The notes: generated by a model not told the origin, from the letters alone. DNA of 64,000 nt from Acanthopleura granulata (GCA_016165875.1 JABBOT010000014.1:8424727-8488726); one strand, 5' to 3'. Shown: positions 11,119 to 22,760, numbered from the stretch's first letter. Numbers and translations: made by a program.

Positions 11119-11912
11119 TTGGATTCGACCTGCTCGAGTATGAGAGAAAAATCCATCTCATCGAGGATGGCGATGTCACAGCCTTCCACGGTTGTGATAA
11201 AAAAAAGGAAAAACGAGATACCACTAGATATGGAATCGGGAAGTACTTACTTCCCGTCCTTTATGGTGATATGTAATAAAAATGAGAATCAGGTAAAAAT
11301 GAAAATGAAATCCTTTCTCTTGAAAAAAAAAACATTGAACAGCTACGCAGGAACTTTGAAACAAGTCAAAATTTAAGTCTGGCAAAATAATTATAGAATG
11401 TTTTGGGAAACAACAGTACATTAATTTACTCAAAATTCAAAATATTGGGGAGCAAGCTATTTCTGTTACCCCACATAAAACCTTAAACTGCTCTCACGAC
11501 ATCATTTGTGACAGAGACCAAGATCTGTATGACATGACAGAACAAGAAATAACAGCAACTGAATGACCAGGGCGTAATCAACGTCAAACGTTTTGTCATA
11601 AAGAGAGACGGTAACCTTACTAGAACAAAAACGTATCACGTAACATTTAACAACCAGTCTCTCCCAACATCAATATTTATTGGGCCGTATAGTGTGCGGG
11701 TAGAATTATTCATACCTAACCCGACCAGGTGTTTCTCCTACCAGAGGTTTGGCCGTGGCAGGGGTCAAGGCCGTAATAAACTGGTCTGTTTCAGATGTGC
11801 GGAAGCGGGTCACGACTGCACAAACCAGATGAAATGTTGGAATTGCAGCGGAGCCCACATGACCTCTTCCAAGGACCGCCCTGTCTTCAAAAAAGACAAA
11901 GAAATCATAACG
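11119..11912 (+). pseudogene. LINE family-B ORF1, first (decayed) copy
   Basis: The ORF1 start region (MDSTCSSMREKSISSRMAMS at 11119) continues to 11376 and then changes frame. The RRM-like core and the knuckles (CFSYQRFGRGRGQ, CFRCAEAGHD) appear at 11694-11912 in a different frame. The first knuckle has lost a cysteine (CFSC to CFSY) and the second has lost residues. It ends at CPVFKKDKEIIT-equivalent sequence, where it joins a second copy of the same region. This is a partial tandem duplication inside one LINE. Confidence 0.75.
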
Positions 11913-11943
11913 CATAATAAGTTCTCACTTCCCATCCTTTCTG

Positions 11944-13158
11944 GTGATATGTAGTAAAAATGAGAATCAGGCAAATATGAAAATCAATCCTTTCGTATTG
12001 AATAAAACATTACAGAGCTACGCAGGTACTTTGAAACAAGTGAAGAAGTTAAAGTCTGGCAAAATTCTTGTAGAATGTTTTCGCAAACAACAGTACATTA
12101 ATTTACTCAAAATTCAAAATATTGGGGAGCAAGCTATTTCTGTTACCCCACATAAGACCTTAAACTGCTCCCACGGCAATATTCGTGACAGAGACCAAGA
12201 TCTGTATGACATGACAGAGGAAGAAATAACAGAGCAACTGAAGGACCAGGGCGTGACCAACGTCAAACGTTTTACCATGAAGAGGGATGGGAACCTCATT
12301 AAAGCAAATACGTATCTCGTAACGTTTAATAACCCGTCTCTCCCAACATCAATGTTCATTGGGCCGTACAGAGTGCGGGTAGAATTATTCATACCTAACC
12401 CGACCAGGTGTTTCTCCTGCCAGAGGTTTGACCTTGGCAGGGGTCAATGCCATAATAAACTGGTCTGTTTCAGATGTGCGGAAGCGGGCCACAAGGGCTT
12501 CGACTGCACACACACGATAAAATGCTGGGATTGCAGTGGAGCCCACATGGCCTCTTCCAAGGACTGTCCTGTCTTCAAAAAAGACAAAGAAATCATAACG
12601 CTTAAATGCAAAAATAACATATCGTATCAAGAAGCCAAACGTCTTGTGTTTGTCACGAATGGCCTTACTAAATCTACCTATGCTAATGTTGTCAAGAAAC
12701 CCTCCCTTTCGGTAGGAGTTCAAACATCATTCACTTGGCCCATTGGTATAGAGAAGCCACAGAAACTGGTCGTAAAACCCTTCGAAAACACGGCCAGTTC
12801 TTCATCACAAACCGATATCAATCTTACTGAAAAACTTCCTACTTCACCTGATTCTCCATCTCACCACAAACCTTGTGCAAATAAATCCAAATCCACTAAA
12901 CCCGTTGAATCTTCAGTAAATGCTGCGGGTGATAAACATCACAAAAAAGATAAACCTAGTGGCCCCACTAAGCGTCCCTCTAAGGCTACTAGGAACCCTA
13001 TCCGAACTTTCAATAAGTTTGGGTCGTTGCAGGACGTCGGTCCTTCAACGTTCGATGCGGACATGATGGATACATCATCTACTAGATATACTAGTAGGTC
13101 TCCCAAAAAGGGTCGTGCACGGTCCAGACATAAATCTCCCTTACGCCTTCCTCCATAA
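11944..13158 (+). pseudogene. LINE family-B ORF1, second copy, long open frame (404 aa)
   Basis: RNA-binding ORF1 protein of an I-group LINE. Residues 1-150 form the RRM-like region (GTLKQVKKLKSGKILVECFR, LYDMTEEEITEQLK, VKRFTMKRDGN). Three knuckles follow: CFSCQRFDLGRGQC, which has lost its histidine, CFRCAEAGHKGFDC (intact CX2CX4HX4C) and CWDCSGAHMASSKDC (CX2CX3HX6C). The basic tail is SRSPKKGRARSRHKS. The frame starts at an internal methionine because the true N-terminus lies in the first, decayed copy. Its stop overlaps the ORF2 start as TAATG (13156-13160). The frame is open, but the damaged knuckle and broken ORF2 make it a pseudogene in practice. Confidence 0.75.
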
Positions 13159-16100
13159 TGACTTCCTTAGACAAAATTATACAGTGGAATTGTCGAGGTC
13201 TTAAAATAAATTTTCTTGAAATAACACAGTTAGTTCAATCTTTAAATCCAATTGCACTTTGTCTTCAGGAAACTCACCTGAAGACATCTGACAAAGATAA
13301 AATATCACTGAAAAATTATACACTATATAGCACTTACTCTAATGAGGAAGAGCGAGCTTGGGGCGGCTCCTCTATTTTAGTGAATAATAATATAATTCAA
13401 AGCCCTATTGCTCTCGACCCATAGCTTCAGGCTGTAGCCGTCCGTGTTTCCTTATCGGAAACAATCACTTTATGTTCAGTTTATGTTCCTCCTCATTCTT
13501 CTTTGTCTTTTTGCCAGTTGCATAATTTAAAAGACCAACTGCCAACTCCTTTTATAATTATGGGATATTTTAATGCGCATAACCCCCTATGGGGTAGTAA
13601 TAATATAAACGATAAGGGCAAAATAGTAGAAGATTTCTTATGTAAAGATGAACTATGTTATTTCAATAATGGTTCTAATACCTACTTACATCCAGGTAAT
13701 GGTTCATATTCTGCTACCGATCTCACTATCACGGATCCATCACTTCTCCCTGATTTTTTCCTGGAAGGTCCATGACGATCTTTGTGGTAGTGATCATTTT
13801 CCTCTTCTCCTAGAGAATCTCACTTCTAATTACAAGGTGTAGCTAGGTGGAAGTTCGATAAAGCAGATTGGATGGCATTTGAGATGTTCTGTGAGGCTGA
13901 CATCACTCCAGAGAATCTTAATGCTGCAGATGATCCTTTGCTTACATTTAATGAACTCATATTAACAGCAGCCGATAGAACCATCCCTAAGACTTCGACA
14001 AATCCGAAATCCAAAAGTAAACCCTGGTATGATAATGACTGTCGTAAGGCTATAAAAGACCGCAAAAAGGCCGAGCGCAGATTTAATCATCGTCCTGATG
14101 ATAATAATTTAAACCAGGTTCGCATACTTGCAACCAAGGCTCGTCGATTGATTAAGTCCAAGAGACGATCTTGTTGGCGGAATCTTGTTTCAGGCATTAC
14201 GTTTAAATTCAAATTATTCTCCTGAATTCCAGCATATTAAAAACCAGGAGGAGAAAATTAAATTGCCCTTCTCTTCTAAGAATTTAGAAGACTATAATCG
14301 TCCATTTTCAATTGAACAGCTTAAAACTTCTCTAAAAAAGGCACACGATACTGCGTACGGCCCGGATAATATCTATTACAAGCTTCTGAACCATTTACCA
14401 TCTGAGCCATTGGAGACACTCTTGCAATTACTTAATGATATTTGGAAGACTGGTAATTTTCCCCAATCATGGAGAGAGGCGTATGTTATCCCGGTCCCTA
14501 AACCGGGTAAGGATCACAGTGATCCGAGAAATTACCGCCCCATAGCTCTTACCAGTTGCATCTGTAAGACTATGGAACGGATGATAAATGATAGACTTGT
14601 TTGGTTTCTTGAAGCCAACAAGCTTTTATCAAATATTCAATGTGGTTTTCGTCAAGGTCGACCCACTATGGATCACCTTGTTCGAGTTGAAACCTTCATT
14701 CATGATGGTTTTATTAATAATGAACAGATGGTATCGATATTTTTCGACTTGGAAAAGGCCTACGACACCACAAAAGACCTTGCTGATGTGGGTTTAAAAG
14801 GTCGCTTACCTTTATTTATATCTCAGTTTTTATCTCATCGTCAGTTTAAGGTACGGGTGGGGTCCACTCTTTCTGACTCTTATGAACAAGAGTTGGGTGT
14901 GCCCCAGGGCAGTATCCTTTCACCAACACTGTTCAGCATAAAAATTAACACCTTGGCTCAAACATTGACATCTGGTATTGAGGGTTGTTTATATGTAGAT
15001 GATTTCCTGATATGCTACCGCGCAAAAAATATGAATAACATCGAGCGGCAACTGCAGCTTTGTCTCGATAAGATCGAGAAATGGGCAGTTGCCAATGGTT
15101 TTAGATTTTCTACGTCTAAAACCGTGGGTATGAATTTCTGTAATGAATGCAAACTTCATCTAGACCCTGAGCTTAAATTTTGTGGTGAACCAGTGAAAAT
15201 TACTGGAGAAAATAAATTTTTAGCTGTTATATTCGACAGTAAATTATCCTTTATAGCTCACATAAAAATACTTAAAGCTACAAAGGATCTGGATATAATT
15301 AAGGTCGTGCCTAGCACTGAGTGGGGTGCTGACCGATCAGTTTTACTTAATTTGTATCGAGGCCTAAATTGGACTATGGGTCCATCATTTATGGTTCCGC
15401 TAGGAAATCATACCTTAAAATGTTGGATCCGGTCCAACACCAAGGTCTGAGGCTCAGCCTTGGTGCCTATAGGACCTCACCAGTAGAGAGTTTGTACGTA
15501 GAAGCTAATGAGCCTTCTTTATATCAAAGGCGTATTAAACTCAGCCTTCAAAACGTCGCTAAGCTTAAAGCTCACCCAACAAACCCTGCCTATTACTGTG
15601 TTTTTAATCCATCATACCAAGATAAATATAATAAATGTCCCAACAAAATTTCTTCCTTTGGTCTTCGTGTTCGGGACCATATTTTGGAAGATGGAGGACA
15701 TAGCTCCGGTTTCTTTTCCGGAGTTTCCTCCCTGGCTTCTTCCACCAGCTAAATTAATATTTGATCTACTTCAACATAAGAAGTCCGATACAAACCCTCT
15801 TATAATTCAGCAATTTTTGCTGAAGTAAAAGTTAATTATCCGGATTATAAATTTATATATACTTGGTTAAAGGATGGGTACAGGGTGGTGGCTGCGGCTG
15901 TCTTGGAACAGCGGGTCACCTCTCTTCGCCTCCCATCCTCGTCTTCAATATTTTCTGCCGAGGCCAGAGCTATACTTCTGGCTTTGTCATACGTTTCATC
16001 CAGCGCTGCCCAGAGAGCAGTCATATGCAGTGACTCTTTGTCCTGCCTTTTGGCAATAGAGCAAAATAAATTTCAAAACTCGTTAATGCTAGAAATACTA

Positions 16101-16626
16101 GCCATCCATAGAAAGTTAATTAAAAGAGGGAAAGATATTGTATTCTGTTGGATACCAAGTCATACTAGTATTCACGGAACACAGTCGCAGACAGGGAAGC
16201 GAAAGCTACTCTTAGTAAACCCATATCTAAGATTAAAACTCCTTATACTGATTTTAAACCTAATATTCTTAAATACATTTGTCCCCTTTGGCAGGACGAA
16301 TGGGGCCTGTAGGTCGATAACAAACTGCACGCCATTCACCCTGTCATAGGCTATGACTCTTATACGAGACCAAGTGGTTTTAACAAGATGCCGTGTTGGG
16401 CATTCTCGTCTAACATAATTTTATCCTGGATGGGGGCAGTGTTCCCAAGCGTGTTGGATGTGATGCGCAGTACGGCATCAAAGATGTCCTGGTTGACTGT
16501 GTGGACTTTGCCCATGTGCGGCAAAGATTCTACACAGTAAACTCCATATATGATTTGTTTGACAGCATCCCTGGCGACGCAGTCATAAAATATTTGAAGG
16601 CCATTGGCCTTTATCAGAAAATATAA
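13158..16626 (+). pseudogene. LINE family-B ORF2, broken
   Basis: Endonuclease at 13158-13424 (IIQWNCRGL, CLQETHLK) ends at an in-frame TAG. It resumes at 13503-13775, where the usual GDFNSHNP has become GYFNAHNP, losing a catalytic aspartate. A frameshift follows. 13872-14225 carries the linker, and a deletion of about 200 bp joins it to 14185-15450: RT with FFDLEKAYD, VPQGSILSP and YVDDFLICY, but missing six residues after AYDTT. Further shifted pieces are 15369-15752 and RNase H at 15885-16349. The C-terminal zinc-finger region reaches a stop at about 16624. Not functional. Confidence 0.85.
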
Positions 16627-16870
16627 ATTTTATTCTGAAAAATAAATATTTGTTATAAAATTTCCATAACATGCTGGTTTTCGAGTTTTAACTGTTTTGG
16701 TTTTCTTACCTGATTTTAAACCATGTCCGAACATTTTTGTTTTCTATTTAATGTTCCCCAGTCACTATCGAAAACCTGAACTGTCTCGTGTTTCCACCTT
16801 GTTCTCGCCACGATATGGCTGAGATATTGCCGATGTGGCGTTAAGCCATAATTATTCATTCATGCTTTCT

Positions 16871-16989
16871 TTTTCTGATTTTATAAATAATGAAGGTTTC
16901 AAATCGAACAAAGTGATCTAAAGTAGATCGATCTTGAGTAAATCCAGTAAATTGAGTGTATTCGATAATACGTTCTTGGTCTCAAGGAG
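16871..16989. other. Junction sequence between two LINE copies
   Basis: About 120 bases of AT-rich sequence with no recognisable feature. It may contain further diverged RT sequence of the minus-strand LINE that follows. Confidence 0.4.
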
Positions 16990-16999
16990 ACTACAGTTT

Positions 17000-18081
17000 A
17001 TGGACTATATTAGATGGAGATGTTAATAAAGTATCACCAGCTTTTAAATGCTGAACTTTGGATTTATTATTTTTGGCGTTAAGTTTCTGAACCATGTTCC
17101 AGACCTTAAGCATGGGTGTTTTTGACGTGATGCCTGAAGCAAAGTTGCGCCAACAAGACCGCCTCTTGGACTTAATCGACGAACATTAGCTTTAAGCTGT
17201 TGTTATGAGCACAATGATTAAATCTCCGTTCCGCGTTTTTACGGCCCTTTATGGCTTAACTTCTGGATTTTGGATTTGTCCAGGTTTTAGGGATGGTTCT
17301 ATTAGCTGCTGTTAATATAAATGCATTAAATTTTAACAAAGGATCATCTGCAGCACTGTGACTCTCTGAAGTAATATCAGCCTCACAGAACATCTCAAAT
17401 GCCATCCAATCTGCTTTATCGAACTTCCCCCTAGCTACACCTTGCAAGGAATTAGAAGTGAGATGCTCAAGGATAATAGGTAAGTGGTCACTACCACAAA
17501 GATCGTGGTGCATCTTCCAAGAGAAATCCGGGATAAGTGATGAATCCGTGATGCTGAGGTCGATAGCAGAATATGAACCATTACCTGGATGTAAATAGGT
17601 ATTAGGACCATCATTGAAATAACATAGTTCATCTTTAGATAAGAAATCTTCTATTAGTTTGCTCGTATCATTTGTATTATTACTACCCCATAGTGGGTTA
17701 TGGGCATTACAATCTCCTAAAATAATAAGTTGGCAGTTGTTTTTTTAAATCATGCAACTGCGAGAATGCCAAAGAATAATGAGGAGGAACATAAACAGAA
17801 CATAAAGTGATTGTTTTCGATAAGGAAACACGGACGGCTACAGCCTGAAGCTCCGCCTCGAGGGCAACAGGACGATGAATAACATCACTACAGAGGAGCC
17901 GCCACAGGCACGCTCTTTCTCAACACAGCAAGTGGTATAAAGTGTAAAATTTAGAGGCGGTATTTTATCTTTATCACATGTTTTTAGGTGACACAGGGCA
18001 ACTGGATTTAAAGATTATTTCAATAAAATTAACCTTAAGACCTCGGCAATTCCACTGTATAATTTTGTCTAAGGGAAACAT
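17000..18081 (-). pseudogene. LINE ORF2 fragment (endonuclease and linker)
   Basis: Minus-strand matches to ORF2 residues 1 to about 390. The start follows TAATG at 18081. Endonuclease sequence includes the DLCGSDHLPIILEHLTSNS region (17256-17513 frame) and the upstream SASRIHHL stretch in a shifted frame (17435-17632). The linker TWTNPKSRS follows. Multiple frameshifts are present; for example the GDFN region reads through a stop near 17750. Dead. Confidence 0.75.
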
Positions 18082-19336
18082 TATGGAGGAAGGCGTATAG
18101 ACCTTTTATGTCTGAACTGGTCAATTTCCCGGTAGTAGATGATGTATCCATCGCATCTGCATCCGACGTTGAAGGATCAACGTCCTCCAGGGATTCAAAC
18201 CTTGTGAAAGTTTGGATAAGGTCCTAACTTGCCTTAGAGGGACTCTCTGTCGGGCCACCAGGTTTATCTCTTGTAGGATTCTTATGAGATTTATGTTTAT
18301 CACCCGTTAAATCAGAATAAACGGGTTTGTTGGATTTTGCCATATTCTGACCAGATATTTGTTCGGATAATGGAAGTTTATCACACTCAGATAAGGTAAC
18401 GGGTTTTTCATAAAGTTTATTGTCGTTGAGCTGGTTGATTTACTTACTTGTTTTGTTACCTATTTCTGTGACCCTTCTGTGTCAATGGGCCATGTAAATG
18501 ATGCTTGAACCCCATTGAAACGGAGGGTTTTTTGACGGCATTGGTATAGATAGGTTTAGTTAAGCCACCCATGGCAGAGCCCAGGCGCTTGGCTTCTTGG
18601 TATGAAGTATTATTTTTACATTTTATTGTTATAATTTGTTGTTTTTATTTTTCTTTGAACGGACGGCAATCTCTGGAAGAGGGCATGTTGGCTCCGCGGC
18701 AATTGAAACATTTTATCACGTTTGTGAAGTCGAAGCCCTGGTATTGACCGTGGCCAAACCTCTGGCAGGAGAAACACCGGAACGGGTTAGGTATAAATAA
18801 CTCAACCCGCACACTATAGGGCCCAATAAATATAGAAGTGGGGAGTGATGGTTTATTAAATGTGTTCATCCATCATGTCGAATACTATTCAAGGCTTCGT
18901 GATTTGAACATGTTCTCGCCACGATATGACTGAGATATTGCCAATGTGGCGATAAGCCAAAATCATTCACTCATTCATTATTAAATGTGAAGAGATAGGT
19001 ATAAGTTTTTAAGAGATTACCATCTCTTTTAATCACGAAACATGTGACATTGACTACGCCTTGATTTTCCAGGTCTTCAGTTATTTTTTGGTCTGCCATA
19101 TCGTTGAGGCTTTGATCCCTGCCACCGATTATGCCTTGAGAGCAGTTTAAAGACTTGTGCAGAATAACAAAACAGCCTGCTCTCGAATTGTTTGTATTTT
19201 GAATAAATTTATATGTTGGGATTTTCAAAACCCATGCAAAATATTTCCAGACATCATTTTCTTTACCTGTTTGAGGGTTCCTGCGTAACTCGTCAACGTC
19301 AACGTAGACCATATAATTGGCTGGTTTTGGCTTCAA
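18082..19336 (-). pseudogene. LINE ORF1 fragment
   Basis: 19336-18971 codes for an RRM-like part (SLNCSQGIIGGRDQSLNDMA, QKITEDLENQGVVNV, IKRDGNLLKTYTYLF). 18869-18645 continues with YSVRVELFIPNPFRCFSCQR and a shortened knuckle. The C-terminal DP-rich tail extends to 18082 in broken frames. It is interrupted by the 113-bp insertion at 18865-18977. Confidence 0.7.
18865..18977 (+). mobile_element. 113-bp LINE 3'-end insertion with target-site duplication
   Basis: It carries only about 50 bases of the 3' UTR, the hairpin (TTCTCGCCACGATATGACTG onward) and an ATTCACTCATTCA tail. It is flanked by TTATTAAATGTG at 18853-18864 and 18978-18989. It lies in the ORF1 of an older LINE on the opposite strand. 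Confidence 0.9.
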
Positions 19337-19363
19337 GTTTTATTAAAAACTCCTTTTCTGATC

Positions 19364-19700
19364 GACTCGCCCGGATAGCGCAGTTGATTGGGCGTCCGCT
19401 GTCGGACAGGGAGATCTGGGTTCAAACCTGGGTGGGGTCATACCAAAGACTTTAAAAAATGGTACATTCTGCTTCCTCGCTAGGGGCTCAGCAATAGAGG
19501 ATAGAGGGTGGATTGGTCGGCCCGGTGTCAGTATAATGTGACTGGGTGAGCGGGCTTGTTGGGTGTCTTCGGCAAGTCGTCTCGGTGAGACAGCACCAGA
19601 TAAAAGATACGATGGAAATCCGTCCTGCACCAAGGAGACACCGCCTTGGTATAAGTGAAATATTTTTGAGTAGGGCGTTAAACAATAAGCATTCATTCAT
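19364..19700 (+). mobile_element. SINE-B copy, full length
   Basis: About 337 bp and very similar to the copy at 2656. A box TAGCGCAGTTGATTGGGCG, B box GGTTCAAACC, central body, then TATAAGTGAAATATTTTTGA and GGCGTTAAAC with an ATTCATTCAT tail. The target-site duplication is TCCTTTTCTGATC (19351-19363) and TCCTTTGCTGATC (19701-19713), with one mismatch. It sits at the 5' edge of the minus-strand LINE. Confidence 0.9.
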
Positions 19701-19713
19701 TCCTTTGCTGATC

Positions 19714-19816
19714 TTACTACGTTGGTGTCGTGGTCCTTGATAAGTTTTTCAATTATGCGCTTAGTTAGATTATACATGTTTCTGTTAATTGATTCGTATG
19801 TTCGATTGTCGTTACC
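19714..19816 (-). pseudogene. Possible LINE ORF1 scrap
   Basis: The minus-strand reading RNMYNLTKRIIEKLIKDHDT resembles the ORF1 stretch DQDLYDMTEEEITEQLKDQG. The match is short and diverged, so this is tentative. Confidence 0.35.
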
Positions 19817-19935
19817 CTGGATGGGAGCAGTGCTCCCGAGTGTGTTGGATGTGACCCGCAATACGGCATCAAACATAACCTTGTTTACTGTTTGGACTTT
19901 GCTCATATTCGGCAAAGATTCTACACAGCAAAACT
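19817..19935 (+). mobile_element. LINE ORF2 C-terminal fragment
   Basis: CTGGATGGGAGCAGTGCTCC and the following bases match the C-terminal zinc-finger coding region of LINE ORF2, up to the equivalent of RQRFYTV. The orientation is opposite to the LINE to its left, so this is a separate scrap. Confidence 0.75.
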
Positions 19936-20156
19936 CTTTTGCAGGCAAGTTGGTAACTTCAGGATCAACTCAGACTGGCCGTGGTTGGAAATTGTCCTGC
20001 TTCGTAGGTTCCGTTAATTGTATGGGGTAACCCCACGTGGGTTGTATTTCTGGCGACTCGGTTGGTTTGAGTGAGCCGCTTCATTGGTTCGTCTTCTGTG
20101 ATGACAGGTTCGGCTGCTTGATTGTTGGTTGTTCTGTCTCCTCTGTCTCCCAGAAT

Positions 20157-20225
20157 GAATGAATGATCATGGCTTAACGCCACATCAGCAATATCTTAAC
20201 CATATAATGGTTAAAACGTGTTCAA
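20157..20225 (-). repeat. LINE 3' tail insertion
   Basis: GAATGAATGATCATGGCTTA, ACGCCACATCAGCAATATCT and on to GTTAAAACGTGTTC is the complement of the LINE hairpin and CATT tail. It splits the repetitive coding remnant around it. A target-site duplication was not resolved. Confidence 0.75.
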
Positions 20226-20280
20226 ACTAGGATCTGGCTCCTTGAAGGTAATGGAGTAGTATTCGGAGATGTGTGGCGAC

Positions 20281-20405
20281 GGATTTCTGGTTGTATTGGT
20301 TGCTGGACAGACGGACTTCTGGTTGTATTGATTGCTGGACAGACGGACTTCTGGTTGTGTTGATTGCTGGAATGACGGACTTCTGGTTGTATTGATTGCT
20401 AGACT
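20281..20405 (-). repeat. 32-bp tandem repeat within coding remnant
   Basis: About 3.5 copies of a unit reading CTTCTGGTTGTATTGATTGC then TGGACAGACGGA on the plus strand. The third copy has GAATGACGGA. A larger duplication also places the GGAGATGTGTGG.GACGGA block at both about 20262 and about 20510. Confidence 0.8.
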
Positions 20406-21266
20406 CCGCTGGTTTGTCTGTGGTGACAGGTTCAGCTGATTGATTCTTGGTTTGGGTTTGTTCTGTCTCCTCTGGCGCCCCTGGCGCCCTGATGGTGATG
20501 GAGTAGTATACGGAGATGTGTGGTGACGGACTTCTGGTTGTATTTCCCCAAATATTTATCTCCGTTGTTGAGGTATAGAGTAGGTTTCTTCTTGCCTCGG
20601 CGTTGCGCAGTTGCATATTTCTAGACCCAGTCTTAACGTCGGCATAAGATGTGCTGCTCACATTGGTTTGGGTCATGCACTTCTCTTCTTCCGGTATGTT
20701 AATAAACCAGTTTTTTTTCGTTGTCCTATTACTTTTGATTTTTCTTCCTCTTCAAATACTTCAATCAGCCATAATTCGTTGAGCTTATATGTGACTGCAG
20801 CATCAACTCTGTTGATCAGGTCTTTAATTGACTCATCACAGGCATTCATTTTCTCCTCGTGTTTTTCTGTCTGCTCTTTCAGTCGGCACATCTCCTTGCG
20901 GATCTTTCAACAGTTAGGTTTAGTTTTCTTTGTTTCTGGTCTGTGGTGTCGACAGGTGTACTAGCTTCACGAAATTTCAGAGGAATGTAGATGGTTTCGA
21001 GGAACTCACCATAAATTGTTTGAATTCCTTCACACCTGATGATGAAGTAAAAACACCTTTTGGTTCCTTTTGGTTGTTTCTATCTTCGCCCTCTGGTGCC
21101 TGATTCTGCGTATGAAGGAGTAGGCATCTGGGTTTGTTTCCTTCTCCATGGCCCATGCTTCAGCGAAAGTCGAGAATTGAACTCCAAGACATTTGGTCTT
21201 TTCGTTCCTGACTTTCTTCAAGAACGGGTTAGGTTAAATTCAGCTTTCCCAGTGTGTCTGTGTTTC

Positions 21267-21267
<1 letters not shown>

Positions 21268-21298
<31 letters not shown>
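21268..21298 (+). repeat. (TA)n microsatellite
   Basis: About 15 TA dinucleotides. It lies just upstream, in minus-strand terms, of the unrecognised coding remnant. Confidence 0.95.
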
Positions 21299-21301
<3 letters not shown>

Positions 21302-22204
21302 AAGAACTTAAGAAAAACCTGAATTTCACTGTGTCGATTTTGTATACATGCGAATGACAGCCTTAACCCTTCTCATACCATCTGTTACTGATACACTGGC
21401 CTGCAGTGAGTTCTGATCAACCCTTTGAAGCATCTCTGGTACATGATTTTTTTTGTCGTGTGCAAGCAAGGGATGCACATGACCTGTGTCAGCTTTTATG
21501 TTCTGGATTCTCTGTATCGCGAGCACTCACGACCGTGTTCTTGCGGCTGAGTCTAAAGGAGAAATGCATGAAGGCAGGTTTGTGAAATTTATTGCGGTTT
21601 GAGGAGGTGGTGAAAAGTATGCTAGATCTCTGTTTACCAAGCAGCGTCTCCGCGTAAAGTGCAGGGTCAAGCCACAGAGACGCGCAGAGTCCAGTGGACT
21701 AGGTTTACAATAATAAAGGCACTGGTCAGAGACTGCCCGGAGGTTGTGACCCGCCTTCCGCCCTCCCTTCAGTTTTCACCCGAAGATGATTTCTTTCACA
21801 ACCCAGCCACTCTTCACTAGTGCGATGGTCAAAAATTCAATTTCCAGGAGGCTCGTAGTTATATGCCTTAGGGTGTCGTCGGTTGTCCATCTCTGGCGAT
21901 TAAAGTACATGGTTAACGGGATATTTAGCATTGATCTGGCTGCTAACGACACCGTTAGACTCCCGGAAATGAACATTGTCCTCCTAAATTACCGGTAATA
22001 CCATGGGTTAGTGTGATGGATCCAGGTTTGGTTGGTTATTGTGGGGGGCGGGTTAGCGGACACAACCGTCTAATGAAAGAGTAAATGAGATTTGTGACTG
22101 TAGTATTGTTGTGAAATAACGTGTTTTCTGTTACCTCTCAGCTAGTTTTTTTTATTTACGGTTCAAAAATTACATTAATGACTATCCAGCACTTTCCGTT
22201 TACC
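21299..22204. other. Intergenic, nothing recognised
   Basis: Short open frames only (21326-21526 minus; 21786-21998 plus), without known motifs. Confidence 0.45.
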
Positions 22205-22760
22205 TGATTATGAGATATGATAGTCACAAAGGCACATGCGGAAACACAGTCTTAGAAAGGGAGGCCAAGACTGTTTTTAATGTATCCATACGATAAACAC
22301 CCGGTATTCAGATTTTGCATCCAGTATTCTCAAGTGTATTTATAGCCTTAGGCAGTGTGAATTGGGTCCTTCTAGTAAATAATAAACTACAAGAAATTCA
22401 CCCTACCATTATTTTTATTACTCTGTAAAGCAACTGTGTACAAATTTGCACATCCACAATGCATGTGTATCACTGATAAATATTATGTAGATGTGCATTT
22501 TTGCCACAATTTGGACCACTCGTACACAGCCTTTGCGAAGTACACAACTGGCATCTCTTGAAGACACTAAGTAGTATTAATGAGGTGGGTATTGAATAGT
22601 CTCGGTTGCCACAAAATGCTATTCCATAATGCAATGCTCCCGGGTGTGTTGGTGTGATGAACAGTACGCCTCAAACATGCCTTAGTTGACTGCAGACTTT
22701 GCTTATGTTCAACCATGGTTCTGCACAGTCCGCTATGTCCTTAGTTGTCCGACAGGGTGG
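22205..22760 (+). mobile_element. Ancient LINE ORF2 fragment in two pieces
   Basis: About 22215-22425 matches the RNase H end and linker (GGAAACACAGTCTTAGAAAG equals the HGNTVVDREAK region; CTCAAGTGTATTTATAGCCT follows). About 22628-22750 matches the C-terminal zinc-finger region (GCTCCCGGGTGTGTTGGTGT onward). About 200 bases of unrelated sequence separate them. It is very diverged, the oldest LINE layer in the window. Confidence 0.65.

Larger units (their letters stand above)
10758..16870 (+). mobile_element. I-group LINE, old copy (family B), near full length
   Basis: It starts within the family 5' UTR (TGATGGGGGAGGACAGGATC), so the first ~190 bp are missing. It then has the rest of the 5' UTR, a partly duplicated ORF1, a decayed ORF2, a 3' UTR and a terminal hairpin (16806-16865) with a short ATTCATTCAT tail. 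It is clearly more diverged than copies E1-E5: its ORF1 and ORF2 share the domain plan but differ at many positions. It contains a 67-bp tail-only insertion at 10856-10922. Confidence 0.9.
16990..19350 (-). mobile_element. I-group LINE (family B), minus strand, missing its 3' half
   Basis: On the minus strand this runs ORF1 (19336 to 18082), ORF2 endonuclease and linker (18081 to about 17200), then the start of the RT region (about 17150-16990). There it ends without most of RT, RNase H or a 3' UTR. LINE copies are normally truncated at the 5' end, so loss of the 3' end points to later deletion or rearrangement. The ORF1/ORF2 junction keeps TAATG (complement at 18079-18083). A tail-only LINE insertion lies at 18865-18977 and a SINE-B flanks it at 19364. 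Confidence 0.8.
20030..21225 (-). pseudogene. Unrecognised repetitive coding remnant
   Basis: I do not recognise this. On the minus strand three overlapping frames remain: 21221-21030 (NEKTKCLGVQFSTFAEAWAM, then a basic stretch), 20891-20673 (charged and possibly coiled-coil, CRLKEQTEKHEEKMNACDES) and 20676-20227 (149 aa, TSYADVKTGSRNMQLRNAEA, then proline/threonine/glutamine-rich). The last contains SNQYNQKSV-type repeats, and a second copy of its AEPVTTDKP-like block lies beyond the tail insertion at 20157-20225. The order (basic and coiled-coil first, low-complexity tail later) would suit a retroelement ORF1 or a host low-complexity protein. Frame breaks show it is not intact. No pol-like sequence is attached. 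Confidence 0.4.
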
